A DNA stretch of 64,000 bases, from contig JAKLMB010000019.1 in the NCBI GenBank assembly GCA_022813625.1, positions 558,001 through 622,000 of the forward strand, read 5' to 3'. This DNA is from Aaosphaeria pasadenensis (lineage: Eukaryota; Ascomycota; Dothideomycetes; Pleosporales). The notes below the pieces were generated by a model. It worked only from the letters and a program-made list of their open reading frames with translations, searched no databases and had not been told where the DNA came from. A program made the position numbers and the translations under genes. Positions 1 to 10,581 of the stretch are shown here, piece by piece. Positions within the stretch are counted from its first letter, which is position 1. The number at the start of each line of letters is the position of its first letter.

Positions 1-2261
1 AGGACCGAATTATGAGTTGTTTCCAAACGGGCAACAGAAGCATGTTGATTCTGTTAATACGTCCAAGACCGACGAAAGCCTAGTTTTCAACGTAGGAGAT
101 CTTTCGGCCACGGTAAACACTCAGCCGAAGGCGTTTGACCTCAGCTTTCGTCACAAGAAACGACAGTTGACCAGGCTGGGATGGCGGTCAATTGGCTACA
201 TCAAAGAAGACACAACAGCTTTGCACCCGAAAGCTAACTACACGGACCCAAACAAGGGTAGGCGATGGGTAACATATCAACTACAGCTCGGTGTTGGGGA
301 GAAGGTGTATGGCCTCGGCGAGCGCTTCGGCAATTTCATCAAAAATGGACAGGTAAGCACCATATTACAGCAGCATAATGCGTGCACTACTGACAATTGT
401 AGACCATCGACCTCTGGAACGACGACGGTGGTACCGGATCTGAGCTCACTTACAAGAATGTTCCCTTCTTCATCACATCCGCCGGTTACGGTGTGTTTAT
501 TCCCACCTCAAGCTTTGTGTCTCTCGAGATTGGAAGTGAGCGTACTACGAGGATCAACATTGCTGTTCCAGGAGAGACTCTATCCATGTACCTGATTCAT
601 GGAGCAACACCGAAGGACATTATATCCACCTATACCAAGATTACCGGAGTTCCCGCTCTACCTCCAGCATGGACTTTCGGGCTTTGGCTAAGCACATCCT
701 TCACCACCAACTACGATGAAAACACTGTGAATACGTTCCTCGAAGGTATGAAGGAACGCGAAATCCCTGTCAGCGTTTTTCACTATGACTGTTTCTGGAT
801 GCCAGGATTCGAATGGTGTGATTATGAGTTTGATAAAGAACAGTTTCCAGACGCGAAGGGTCAGCTTCAACGGATGAAGGATAAGGGCATCAGAGTATGC
901 GTTTGGATCAACCCTTACATTGCCCAAGAGAGTTCAATCTTTGATGAAGGCGCTGAGAAGGGCTATTTCATCAAGCGTGGGGACGGAAGTGTTTGGCAAT
1001 ATGATTTCTGGCAAGCTGGCATGGGCTTTGTCGATTTCACAAATCCTGACGCTTGCAAATGGTACCAGGACAAACTTCAGAAACTTGTCGACATGGGTGT
1101 AGACTCCTTCAAGACAGATTTTGGTGAGCGCATACCCACCGGAGACACTGTCTATTTCGACGGGTCCGACCCGGAAAAGATGCACAACTACTATGCGTAC
1201 CTATACAACAAGGTCACGTTTGAGGTTCTGGAGAAGAATTTCGGCAAGCACAAAGCAGCACTTTTTGCCCGCTCTGCGACTGCCTGCTCACAGAAGTACT
1301 CTCTGCATTGGGGCGGAGATCCTTACTCCAATTTCGAGGCTATGGCGGAGACACTTCGTGGTGGACTCTCGCTTGCACTGTGTGGATTCGGATTCTGGGC
1401 TCACGATATTGGAGGATTTGAGGGCAACCCAGATCCTGCCTTGTTCAAGCGCTGGATAGCATTCGGACTTTTCTCTTCACACTCTAGACTTCACGGAAGC
1501 GCATCATTTAGGGTAAGCATGGCCATGGGCCTCTCCAAGAAATCCTTGAAGCGAGAATTAATTTGTGATAGGTTCCATGGCTCATCGATGAGACAGAGGA
1601 GGCCTCTAAAGTCTTGAAGCACTTCGTTGGGATTAAACACAAGCTTATGCCGTACCTCTACTCCCAAGCGATTGCTACGCATCAGACCGGTGTACCAATG
1701 TTACGCGCGATGTTCCTCGAGTACCCAACAGACCCAGCAATCTGGTATCTTGACCAGCAGTACATGTTGGGCGATAGCATACTCGTTGCTCCTATCTTTA
1801 GTGAAGATAATTCGGTCACGTACTATCTCCCCAAGGGCGAATGGTACGGTATCCTTGATCAGAAGATTCGGACCGGACCCGGTTACGTGACCGAGTCATT
1901 CGATTTCCTCGGTCTTCCAGCCTTGCTGAAGCCAGGCGGAGCCATTGCCATGGGCAAGGGCGGCGATAAGGTCGAGTATGATTGGGCCGATGGCTTCAAA
2001 GTGTTGATTAATATGCAAGATGGCATGGAGGTCTCGGTCAATATCCCTCATCATGAAAACTTAGGGGAAAATGCACTGGCTTTGAACATCAAGGCAAGCG
2101 CTGACAAAATCTCTGTGGACGTTCTGGAGGGAAAAGCGAGCAGCAATTGGGAGATAGTTGTCGTCAACAAGAAGGCTATTAAGGCTGAAGGTGGGGAGAT
2201 CAACGGTGAAGGTGTCGTTTCAGTAACCCCAACAACGTCAAAACTCACCATTGATCTGTAG
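1..2261 (+). CDS. GH31 alpha-xylosidase, 5' partial
   Basis: Family 31 glycoside hydrolase that would remove alpha-xylosyl side chains from xyloglucan oligosaccharides. The reading frame is open from base 2, so the start lies upstream of the window. Exons are <1-352, 403-1512 and 1572-2261 (introns of 50 and 59 bp); splicing restores a continuous frame of about 716 residues, so only some tens of N-terminal residues are missing. The nucleophile motif KTDFGE is encoded near 1113-1130 and the acid/base region reads WGGDPYSNFEAM near 1310-1345. KTDFGE followed by a threonine-rich loop favours alpha-xylosidase over alpha-glucosidase, but substrate is inferred from the family. No signal peptide can be judged. 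It converges on a GH131 gene, a second plant-wall-type enzyme. Confidence 0.9.
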
Positions 2262-2573
2262 ATGCTACTTGAGATTATGAGATAAATGATCAAAATCAAA
2301 TTTCACACTATCAAATTACAATTATGCAAAGCAGTCACATTAGTATGTTCAACAGACAAAGCGTTGGTAAACCTTTGCCTCGCTTACACGCATGACACGC
2401 AATCTCAGCACGCTATCTGAGAACGCAACAACATATAAGATGTAGATGTGTACGATTATATACTAATAATGCTGATACGATTGTTCATAAATCAGTGTTC
2501 TTGTCAATGTCCCTTTTTTCAGTCATAGAATATGTACAATCCCAATTTGCCCTGGGTCCCACGAATAGCTCGT
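2262..2573. other. intergenic, convergent 3' ends
   Basis: About 310 bp between the stop codons of the GH31 and GH131 genes. It is AT-rich and probably holds both 3' untranslated regions. No ORF or RNA gene is seen. Confidence 0.6.
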
Positions 2574-3566
2574 TTATAGTGTAACACAACTGTTTGCGCT
2601 GTCTTCAAGGAAAACGCCACCGTAAATTTGGCCTTCGTTAAGATTCTTCTGGTGGTAGCCGCTATTCACCACATCGGACGAACCGGTAGGCTTGCGAAGT
2701 ATACCAAGCTGGAACTGCCCGGCCCCCTTGAGATCGACGTTGCTTGGACCAGCAACTGATTTCAAAGCAGCTTGGCCAACGGAGTAATAGATCTGGACTT
2801 GACTTTGAGATAATTAGCTCTTGAATTCCTCTATTGCTTATACTTTTCATAGAAAGCAGACCGCACAACGTACTTTTTATCGTAGTTCAGAGTGATGGCG
2901 AAGTTCTGCCACTCGGTCTTGTCAATGGCAACTGAATAAAGGCTGTTGCCGTTACGGTCAAGAATCTTAAATTTTTCCTTATCGGCAGCAGATTTTCCAA
3001 TAAGTTGGCCTGTCTGAAATTGAATCTGGTTGGAGGAGTAATCGGCAGCCTCGTGCCAAACGTTCTTGCCTTCTTGTTAGGTTGACTTTTTCGAATGTGA
3101 CTTTGTGACGTACCAAGAACTCATGGGTAAGGTTTAAAGGACGCGCGGCATCCTGCTTGACACTGAAATGGAGAGTCTTCACGCCCACAGTTCCGGGCCC
3201 ATCCGCTGCATCCTTGAGAAATTGAAGGCCAGCTCGTCTAAATCCGTTTTGCTTCTGGAAGATGCTCTTGTCCGATACTGTGACTTCTAATGAAGTATAT
3301 TTATCGCCATCAAATCGAGAGGCCGTGCCGTTAGGAAACTTTAGAATTTCAGACCACTTGAGGTCGTTTCCTTTCACATATTCGGGATTGTATATGGTGT
3401 TTGTTGCATAGGAATCGAAGTAGGAGGGGGCCGTGCCAACGGGAACACGTCCATCGAAAACGATAGGGCACTTTACTTCAGCTGGGGGTACAGCGGCCTG
3501 CAGAGTTGGTGCTGCTAAGCTCCTGCCTGCAGCAAGTAGAATTGCTGCAATGGATTGCCGGTGCAT
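2574..3566 (-). CDS. GH131-family secreted glucanase
   Basis: Family 131 proteins are secreted beta-glucanases acting on beta-1,3/1,4/1,6-glucans of cell walls. Exons on the minus strand are 3566-3114, 3064-2874 and 2802-2574 (introns 49 and 71 bp), giving 290 residues. I start at 3566 because residues 1-20 (MHRQSIAAILLAAGRSLAAP) form a signal peptide; an in-frame ATG at 3608 would put 14 polar residues in front. The mature protein begins CPIVFDGRVP, followed by the family-type segment FDSYATNTIYNPEYVKGNDL; the last exon encodes QIYYSVGQAALKS and ends GGVFLEDSANSCVTL. The family assignment is from recognition of these blocks. Exact glucan preference is not visible. Confidence 0.85.
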
Positions 3567-4439
3567 TTTTCTTGTTGCGCTGCTCAGTGATTGTGACCAA
3601 AGTTGCAAAAGTTAGAAGGATGAACGACAACTTGGATTCTTAGGACCTTTTATACAATCCTCGTAATGTTGCATCTTCACAGATACCTGTGCTTTCTGTG
3701 TGTATATTAGTATACTATACCGGGAATTTGAGAACCCCGGGCGGACAAACCGGGCGGTCTAATCGCTGAAATATGCGTTCCATCTTCGGCGAATTAGGGA
3801 TGACCAATGGCGAAACGGGGGATCTCAGAAAGAAAGTCCCATAGTGATGTTATTTAAACAAATTGGGCAAGCGAAGTATTGACCATAACGTGATCATACA
3901 TGTCAATGATGCACATGCAATATATACGGAACGAGCTTGTTTTGATGCTCCATGAACCCTGGATCGTGAGGCCAAGCAGGGGTTATCTAAATTGAGTAAT
4001 CGGTCCGACATGCCGAGTTTAGATCTCGTTGTCTCAGTAGAATAGCAACATTTCATGAAGAAGGGCATGTGGGATCTACATGGTGGTGATAATTGGCGCT
4101 GTAGCTGTAGACGTTGCAGTGTCGGCTGGCTCTAGCATACGTGTCCGTAGTTACAATGACAGCCGTGTTTCCAGCATTGAGTGTTATTTCCCTAAGAACA
4201 CAAGAGGCTCCCTTTACCCTAACCTAGTGTCTCACAATATGCTCATTTAGTATTCGCGGAACTCATATCGGCGTTACTAGGAGACGATCGCAATGAATAG
4301 AACTTTCCGTCGATCTAGGTAATTTGTGCTTCCAAAAGCTGCTTCCAGAACTCGGGGCTCATCCAATGACACACGTATTTGTGATCACCAAATATTCCAT
4401 ACAGACACCTAAAGGCATGTTGGATTGACAATACTGATG
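3567..4439. other. intergenic, GH131 promoter side
   Basis: About 870 bp with no supported gene. A direct repeat of CCGGGCGG occurs at 3737-3744 and 3750-3757, about 180 bp upstream of the GH131 start, and could be a paired regulator site. The small ORF at 3850-4068 has no recognisable content. Confidence 0.5.
3737..3757. promoter_or_regulatory. tandem CCGGGCGG pair upstream of GH131
   Basis: Two copies of the octamer CCGGGCGG spaced 13 bp start to start, 171-192 bp upstream of the GH131 start codon. Repeated GC-rich octamers in fungal promoters are often zinc-cluster or carbon-repressor sites. The binding protein is unknown; this is inference from repetition alone. Confidence 0.25.
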
Positions 4440-5972
4440 TTAGAACGTGCTTCCTCTCGTGAGTTTTCTTCTCCAATTCGTGCGTCCGTTAGAACCCCCA
4501 GTGGCCGTTCTTGTAACCCTCAATTCTGACTTGGGGATTAATAAAGCACCTCCGCTTTCCCTTAGCCTCTTTCTCATATCCTTTTCCTCCATTCCCATGA
4601 CCTCTTGGCCCAGTTCTTCTCTGATAGCTCCAGAGATATCCATGATGCTCCTAAGTAGTCCAGGCCGCCTGCCTCTTCTATACATTCTACTTGAATGCAC
4701 AGTGTCCAACCACATGCCGACCATTATACATGCCCATATGAAGTTGAATATGGAAACCATAAAGAGGAATATGTAGGAAAATCCCCACTGATATGTATCG
4801 TTGGGCTTACATGAACCATGCGATAATATGTATTGCCCGGTATAGATGTCTCCCTGTCTAGCTTCGTCGGAATAGAATTGGCGCCTAATTCTGTTTGATG
4901 TAGGGGCAGTGACGTTCGTGAGCCAAGTGATGTTGAGTGTCGGACTGTCTAGATCATAGGCGTGGCCCCCAAGGCGCCAGATGCTTTTTTTGTTAAGAGA
5001 GAATCTCTCGGTTCTGTTCAATCCTGTCTCCACGCCATATCTCGGGTTTTCTCGCCCACGAGGAAATTCTTCTATGCTAGAAGTGTTCTCCACGTATGAC
5101 CAGACTGCGTCCATTAATTCACTATCGCCGATAGTGACGACCAAAGGTTTTTCATAACCAATGCGACTGCTGTCTTCAATCACGTAGTATACTGGTAGGT
5201 CAAGCACACTATGCAACTCGATCAAGTCCTTGCTGTAACTCTCAATATATGCCGAATCGGTTGTGATGTAACCGGTCATTGCGGCCATCAAAGTGGGGAA
5301 ACTCAACACATAAAATGTGCTTAGAATCATGCTCAGCAAGGCAAGCCAGCGGAAGAACCGTAACCACGTGGGTTGGCCAAAGGCAAGGAATTCTTTCCCT
5401 AGCACACCAAGTGTAGAGATAGTGGTAGTCTCGAACGCAACGGCCGTATACAACTTGTAAGAAGTTAGATGTCTCTCAAGATGGAAGAGCAACCATTCGT
5501 TGAAGACTCGGTAGTTAACCCATGCAAGCAATAGCTGTCCCCCTCTTCCAACAATGAGGTCCCATGCGATGTCGATGACCTTGACTTGAGTGAAAGTCAT
5601 GGAACCGAAACTCAGATTTGGCGTGAAAAAATATGAAGAATCCATGATTCGCCAGGTTGCGCCCTGCGTTTCGCTCCACATGCCGTTGGGGTAACAGTCA
5701 CGTCCTTGAATGTAGCCTACCGAGGCTTCCTCCGCAGCTGTTGCTAACACCACAATGGGTGAGAGGGCGAGGGGCAATGAAGCAATGACAAGAAATGCCT
5801 TCCAAGGAAATGGTGAGATCTTGTCAAATAACGTCAACTTTGGAGATGGGAAATGCTCTTGATTCTCATGCGATCCACTCATGGAAATGCGAGCGTTCGA
5901 CGCCATGTTGAGTAACTGGACGTCACTTTGGCAGTCGTCGTGACGATCGGATCGCAGTGTAGTATGCTTCAT
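4440..5972 (-). CDS. unknown multi-pass membrane protein, 510 aa
   Basis: Single uninterrupted frame of 510 codons; I do not recognise a named domain. Hydrophobic segments appear near residues 57-80 (WKAFLVIASLPLALSPIVVL), 137-160, 175-200, 208-235 (FFRWLALLSMILSTFYVLSF) and 405-430 (YIFLFMVSIFNFIWACIMVG). The loop between the fourth and last segments, about 165 residues, carries N-glycosylation-type sequons (NTS, NRT, NIT, NVT, NDT) and so is probably lumenal or extracellular. The C-terminal 80 residues are basic and probably cytosolic. This resembles lineage-specific ascomycete membrane proteins of unknown role. Start uncertain: Met1 or the later MASNARISM. Confidence 0.7.
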   Translation of the reverse strand: MKHTTLRSDRHDDCQSDVQLLNMASNARISMSGSHENQEHFPSPKLTLFDKISPFPWKAFLVIASLPLALSPIVVLATAAEEASVGYIQGRDCYPNGMWSETQGATWRIMDSSYFFTPNLSFGSMTFTQVKVIDIAWDLIVGRGGQLLLAWVNYRVFNEWLLFHLERHLTSYKLYTAVAFETTTISTLGVLGKEFLAFGQPTWLRFFRWLALLSMILSTFYVLSFPTLMAAMTGYITTDSAYIESYSKDLIELHSVLDLPVYYVIEDSSRIGYEKPLVVTIGDSELMDAVWSYVENTSSIEEFPRGRENPRYGVETGLNRTERFSLNKKSIWRLGGHAYDLDSPTLNITWLTNVTAPTSNRIRRQFYSDEARQGDIYTGQYILSHGSCKPNDTYQWGFSYIFLFMVSIFNFIWACIMVGMWLDTVHSSRMYRRGRRPGLLRSIMDISGAIREELGQEVMGMEEKDMRKRLRESGGALLIPKSELRVTRTATGGSNGRTNWRRKLTRGSTF

Positions 5973-6854
5973 AGGACCAAATGGTTGCGGTCAGGGGCAT
6001 CGCGAAATCGGTGGGGCTGCAATGACAGTCAAGCCAACTGAGGTGAATTGAAGAAAGAATAGACGTGAGCGTTCGCAGTATACCCGTAGACTTGAGTAAC
6101 GACGATAGTCATCAGGATACAATTGATGATGGCGACCTAAGTTATTGTAGCGTCACAAGTGTGTGTGTGTTTTGATTGCAGGATTGCCATGACTTCTATG
6201 GTGCTACACTCCTACTTCGTGTGCGCGTGTAGCTAAGGCGGGCGGCCAAGAGAGGCGCAGCTTCGCCTGCCTTCCCCAGGTTGGCTGATTGGGTTGTATC
6301 TTGTACACATTCAGACGATTGGGCATATGTATTAACGATCAAATTATGAGTCTGTAGAAGAATGACAACAGCGATGACGACACAGGATCGTAGATCATTT
6401 CACTTATTGTTCATTGTAGATACCCGAAATCTACTTGTTTGTTGCCATCGTAAGGACGGTCGCATAGTAGCAGGACGGGCGTCCGCTGTGCAGACCCCCG
6501 GTCTGACGAGGACAATCTGACGAAACCAATCAAATCATCGCACGCCTCCGGATGTTTCAAACATGTCGCATCCGATTGCGAATTGACTGATCATACAAGT
6601 GAACTTCTTCTGAAGACCTGCAGGCATTGCTAGGTATGCGTACATTTTGATGGGACCGCACTCTGTTGTACAACCCGGGTTCTTATGAATCGGGACTGTA
6701 AATAGACGAAATCATATCACCGAAGTGCAAGTATATCATGATGTGTTGTTTCCCAATATCTCGCTTCTAGCTTCATGTAGCCGTATCATCATTATCATCA
6801 TTAATTCATCTTACTCGCAGACGCTGAAATACTGTCAATCTCTCTACATTCAAA
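5973..6854. other. intergenic, divergent promoters
   Basis: About 880 bp between the divergent membrane-protein gene and the anchored secreted-protein gene. It contains a short GT-rich run near 6160-6172. No ORF with coding character is seen. Confidence 0.5.
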
Positions 6855-7750
6855 ATGCCATCTATCTCTACGCTCGTCGCCCTAGCGGCCCTCACAACCA
6901 CAGCTGTTGGGCAATCGACAGCGACAGCTACACTCTTGCTCCCAGATTGGTGTGTAACGCAGTCACAGCCTGCCGTTACTATTCTGGGTGCTAATTCCCT
7001 TACCACCTACTCTTATTCATGCTCAACCGATACTGCAGCCATGTCATCTGCATCAGCGAAGGCATCAAAACTCGGAGAGTCGGCTCGACAAAAAGCGAGC
7101 GAAGTGCAAGCCTCTTTGGGGGTCACTGAAGCCAAGAACCCAAGGCCGACGGACGATTCTAGAGATAATATTGCTCGATACGCGCGTGGCCTCGTGCATG
7201 AGCGAGACAGTTCGTACGAATGTTACGGTTTTGATGCTTTCGACGCATGCATTCCTTGGGAGATCACACAGGGCGAAAGCTTCTGGGCTGTCCACTATAC
7301 CGCTACCGATGTTGGTGGTGTAGATCAAGAATGTACATTCGGAGAAGGGGGAGTACAAAATGGACCGGCTACATGTACGGCCTCGGGAAGGCTAGATCCA
7401 AACATATGGGGGGACGGTGATGGTTCACATACTGAAACGTTCGCAAAAACCGAGGTTGATGATTTCTATATTCGCAATACAGTCGTAGCGACATTTGGCA
7501 GTCAAGCAGCTGGAACTAGCGGTGGTGGTAAGTCTTCTACTTTAGCAACTTCTCAGGTCGAGCTGACCAGAATGAAACAGTATCCGGCTCGATTACTCCC
7601 GCTGTTACGGGAACCGCCACAGCTACGGGAACCGCCGCTGCTGTAAACGTCGAGAGCCCGGGGCTTGCTGCTCCAAGATCAGTTCCTACGGGAGCTATGC
7701 TCATGGTGGCCGGAGCAGGAGGCATTCTTGCTGCAGCCATAGCCCTGTAA
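6855..7750 (+). CDS. secreted GPI-anchored-type protein
   Basis: Exons 6855-7527 and 7581-7750 (intron 53 bp, phase 1) encode 280 residues. Residues 1-19 (MPSISTLVALAALTTTAVG) are a signal peptide. The body has paired cysteines (DWCVTQ, YSYSCST, YECYGFDAFDACIPW, QECTF, ATCTASG). The second exon encodes a Thr/Ala-rich spacer and the hydrophobic tail AMLMVAGAGGILAAAIAL, the usual shape of a GPI-anchor signal. Function is unknown; it looks like a cell-wall or plasma-membrane surface protein. Without splicing the frame reads through the intron and ends at 7646 without a hydrophobic tail, which would yield a soluble form. Confidence 0.75.
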
Positions 7751-8121
7751 AGTCGCTACATCTTCACATTTGCTTTGAGCGAGACTGGAAAGTTTTTCCT
7801 CCGAGATCGTGTACTGATATGCCGACGGTGTTTAAAGTTTTATTTCTCTTCACTCGTAGCAGAGCTACGAATTTATCAACACTTCAAAGTCTTGGTAATT
7901 AGATTATTAGGCGCTGCTGTTGCATGATCCAAGCAGCTTCGCACCGGCGTTATGATTACTGTTTTGTGTATGTTAGATTGGAAAAAATCAATATATGCAT
8001 TAGATTCCCGCTTACTGTTTGCATGATCAAGCTGACAACTGCTTGACCTGTGATGCATTTCTGGGAGTATCCAGAATTTCATGAAACAACACCGTCCACA
8101 TGGAAAGCAGACAATACTGGA
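7751..8121. other. intergenic, convergent
   Basis: About 370 bp between convergent stop codons (secreted protein and IMP1). No gene seen. Confidence 0.5.
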
Positions 8122-8836
8122 TCATCGTTGCAGGACCACCTCGTGTTCTTCAAAATTGGAATCTGTGAGCGAATCACGGAGCCATTTTCTATCACTCCAT
8201 GGTGAGATGACTGCGAGCACCTTTCCCTTGATTAGTGCCAAGGGGACTGGGCCGAACATTCTACTGTCACGACTCCATTCCAGGTTATCACCAGCAAGCC
8301 AGCAGTGACCGTCCGGCACTCTGACCAACTCCTCGCGAATTCGGCTCTTGACGAGCTCGGCCTCTTCTATATCCTCTCCGCTTTTCCCCGGGCTCACCAC
8401 AGATACATAGTCTCCAGGCATGCCTACTATACGCTTTGCGCCTTGTGCTTTATCAACCATCGGATGCGCATATACGACTATGTCGCCGACTTTCAGATTT
8501 CGACCCCGACGATGTAATTTCGAGACGAGGATTAACGGATGAGAGCGATATGAGTGCGGAATAGTTGGCATCATGGAAATTCCGACAGTGCTTTGTACAC
8601 CAACGAAATATCTTGTTATGATGTGGAATGCGAGGAAACCCTGGGCGCTGCGCACCAGAACGCCTGGATTTGTAAGTGTTGTGCTTTGCAAGAAGGTGTA
8701 ATGACGATGCGATTCACTAACCAAAAATTGTGAGCTCTTTGTGGCCATTAGGACGTCCCGAATGATGAGGCTTGTGAATTGCAGGAAATTGAAAGCCCGA
8801 TTTTAGAGGTCGAAATCGTGAGAGGAAGCCGGACAT
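8122..8836 (-). CDS. IMP1: mitochondrial inner membrane protease subunit 1
   Basis: Signal-peptidase-I-like serine/lysine protease that cleaves sorting signals of proteins reaching the mitochondrial intermembrane space. Exons on the minus strand are 8836-8722 and 8663-8122 (intron 58 bp), giving 218 residues. The catalytic serine lies in GISMMPT and the catalytic lysine in GAKRIVGMPGD; the signature GDNLEWSRDSRMFGPVP follows. Splicing joins ELTIFG to VLVRSAQGFLAFHI, restoring a membrane segment before the serine. Start at 8836 (accATGtcc context) is chosen; in-frame ATGs at 8857 and 8923 are alternatives. The subunit-1 assignment rests on the order and spacing of the motifs; IMP2 is less likely. 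Confidence 0.88.
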
Positions 8837-9510
8837 GGTTATTCGTGGAGGCGGCATTGCGGTGGAAGTGATATCGTTTCGACGGGAAGGAGCGACCAAA
8901 TGCAAGAGGCAGGATTGTTTCAATTGCTACAAATGAGCCTGTCCAAGTTCAGCGGCATCATTGTTCTGTGTTGTCGTAGTCAACTGTGGAAACATGTAAC
9001 CAACTACGTCGTACGAGGTACCTACGAACAAGGTGCTAACTACGTGACGGATAGATGGCGCGTGGCTTGCTGCCAAGCATTTTACATCCTAAGTTCATTC
9101 CTAGTGGTGACCTGAGAAGCACACGCAAAAAACTCACCCAATTCACAGGCTGAACAGTCATGGTTTAAAAGGCACTTTTTCTAAACGATTTCGATTCAAG
9201 TATCGGAAGTGATTGCCGCAAGCTATGACGACCATTCGAGGTCTTAAATCGACCGACTCCGCAAGACCTAGGTACCTTTGTGTAGCAATATTGGCCTTTA
9301 ATTGTGAAGGGGAGTACTGATTTTCGCAAGGCCTGCTCCAACGGGGTTCAATATTCTAGGAGGATTAGAGAATGCCATAATAGGTGCTGATTTCACCCCC
9401 TCTTCCCCTTGTACGCATGTACTTTCACTTCGGTCCTCGCGCCTTCTTGTCGCTTGTCGTCTCCAAAGTACTTGTAAGGATGTCCGTATTGGTTTAACCG
9501 CCAACCTTAG
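8837..9510. other. intergenic between IMP1 and JmjC gene
   Basis: About 670 bp of divergent promoter. The first coding exon of the JmjC gene probably lies in its right-hand part (before 9510), but I could not place it with a matching phase. Confidence 0.4.
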
Positions 9511-10472
9511 AGCTTATTGAAACCTATCACGACCTCAATCCTACAATCATCGATGAGTTGCATGATGACCCGTCTCCCCTAGAGTTTATGCGCTATGTCT
9601 CTCGGAATAGGCCATTCGTTGTTCGAAAGGGTGCAAGTTCGTTTCCTGCCTTCCAAAAATGGAACGCGGACTACCTGAGCTCGACAATGAAGGACCTGCC
9701 AGTCAAGGTCGCCCGTACACCTTGTGGTAATGCCGATTCTGTACTTCCAATCGGGAATGAAGGCCATGTTTTCATAAAACCCCACGAAATCGAACAGCCG
9801 TTTCGCCATGTCCTTGAAAAGATCCAGGAGCAAGAACTGTGTCCTGGTCGCTTTGTAGGGCCGACGTGCTACGCTCAAACGCAGAATGACAACCTGAGAA
9901 ATGAGTATGCTTCACTCTTCGATGACGTGCCCAAGTCCATACCCTTCGCACGTGTCGCCCTAGAGAAGGAACCTGATGCAATCAATTTTTGGCTCGGCAA
10001 TTCTCATTCTACGACAGCACTCCACAAAGACAACTACGAAAACATATACGTCCAGATCATAGGCCAAAAGCATTTCGTACTCCTTCCGCCAGTTGAGAGT
10101 CCTTGTGTGAACGAGAAAAGCCTCCTCGCAGCAACATACAAGCCTCGAGATATCGAGTTATCCGAAGAAGACCTCATTGTACAGATTGATGAACCGGAAG
10201 AATACGTCCCTTTTGCTACCTGGGATCCTGATGCTAGGGAACAGAATGGGACCACTTACTCCCCATACTCTCGGCCGCTGAGGGTCACGCTGTCTGAGGG
10301 AGATATGCTGTACCTGCCTGCTTTGTGGTATCATAAAGTATCACAAACCTGCTCATCAGAGGGCGTATGTTGTGCGGTCAATTATTGGTACGACTTGGAC
10401 TTCAGTGGTTCGTTCTGGGCGATGTCGAACTTTGCGAGAGGGGCAGGATTGGTCAGTCTGCAGCAAGATTGA
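9511..10472 (+). CDS. JmjC (JMJD7-like) hydroxylase, first exon unresolved
   Basis: Cupin-fold Fe(II)/2-oxoglutarate oxygenase of the JMJD7 type; human JMJD7 hydroxylates lysines of DRG GTPases. The metal triad is visible: H-x-D in ALHKDNYENIYVQ and the distal His in LWYHKVSQTC. The early block SPLEFMRYVSRNRPFVVRKG is typical of this group. The first ATG in the main frame is at 9558, but conserved-looking sequence (ELIETYHDLNPTIIDEL) continues upstream in frame to an acceptor TTAG ending at 9510, with a stop in frame at 9495. So a short upstream exon carrying the start is expected. About 319 residues are visible. The stop is 109 bp from that of the convergent IRS4-like gene. Confidence 0.8.
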
Positions 10473-10581
10473 ATGGCAGGAAATCTAAGTCTGGAAGAAT
10501 AATTCAAGGCAATGCAACATAGGTACTTCGAATTCTATATGGGTATAACTTTCGCAAGACGTGAACAACTAACTGAGAGTA

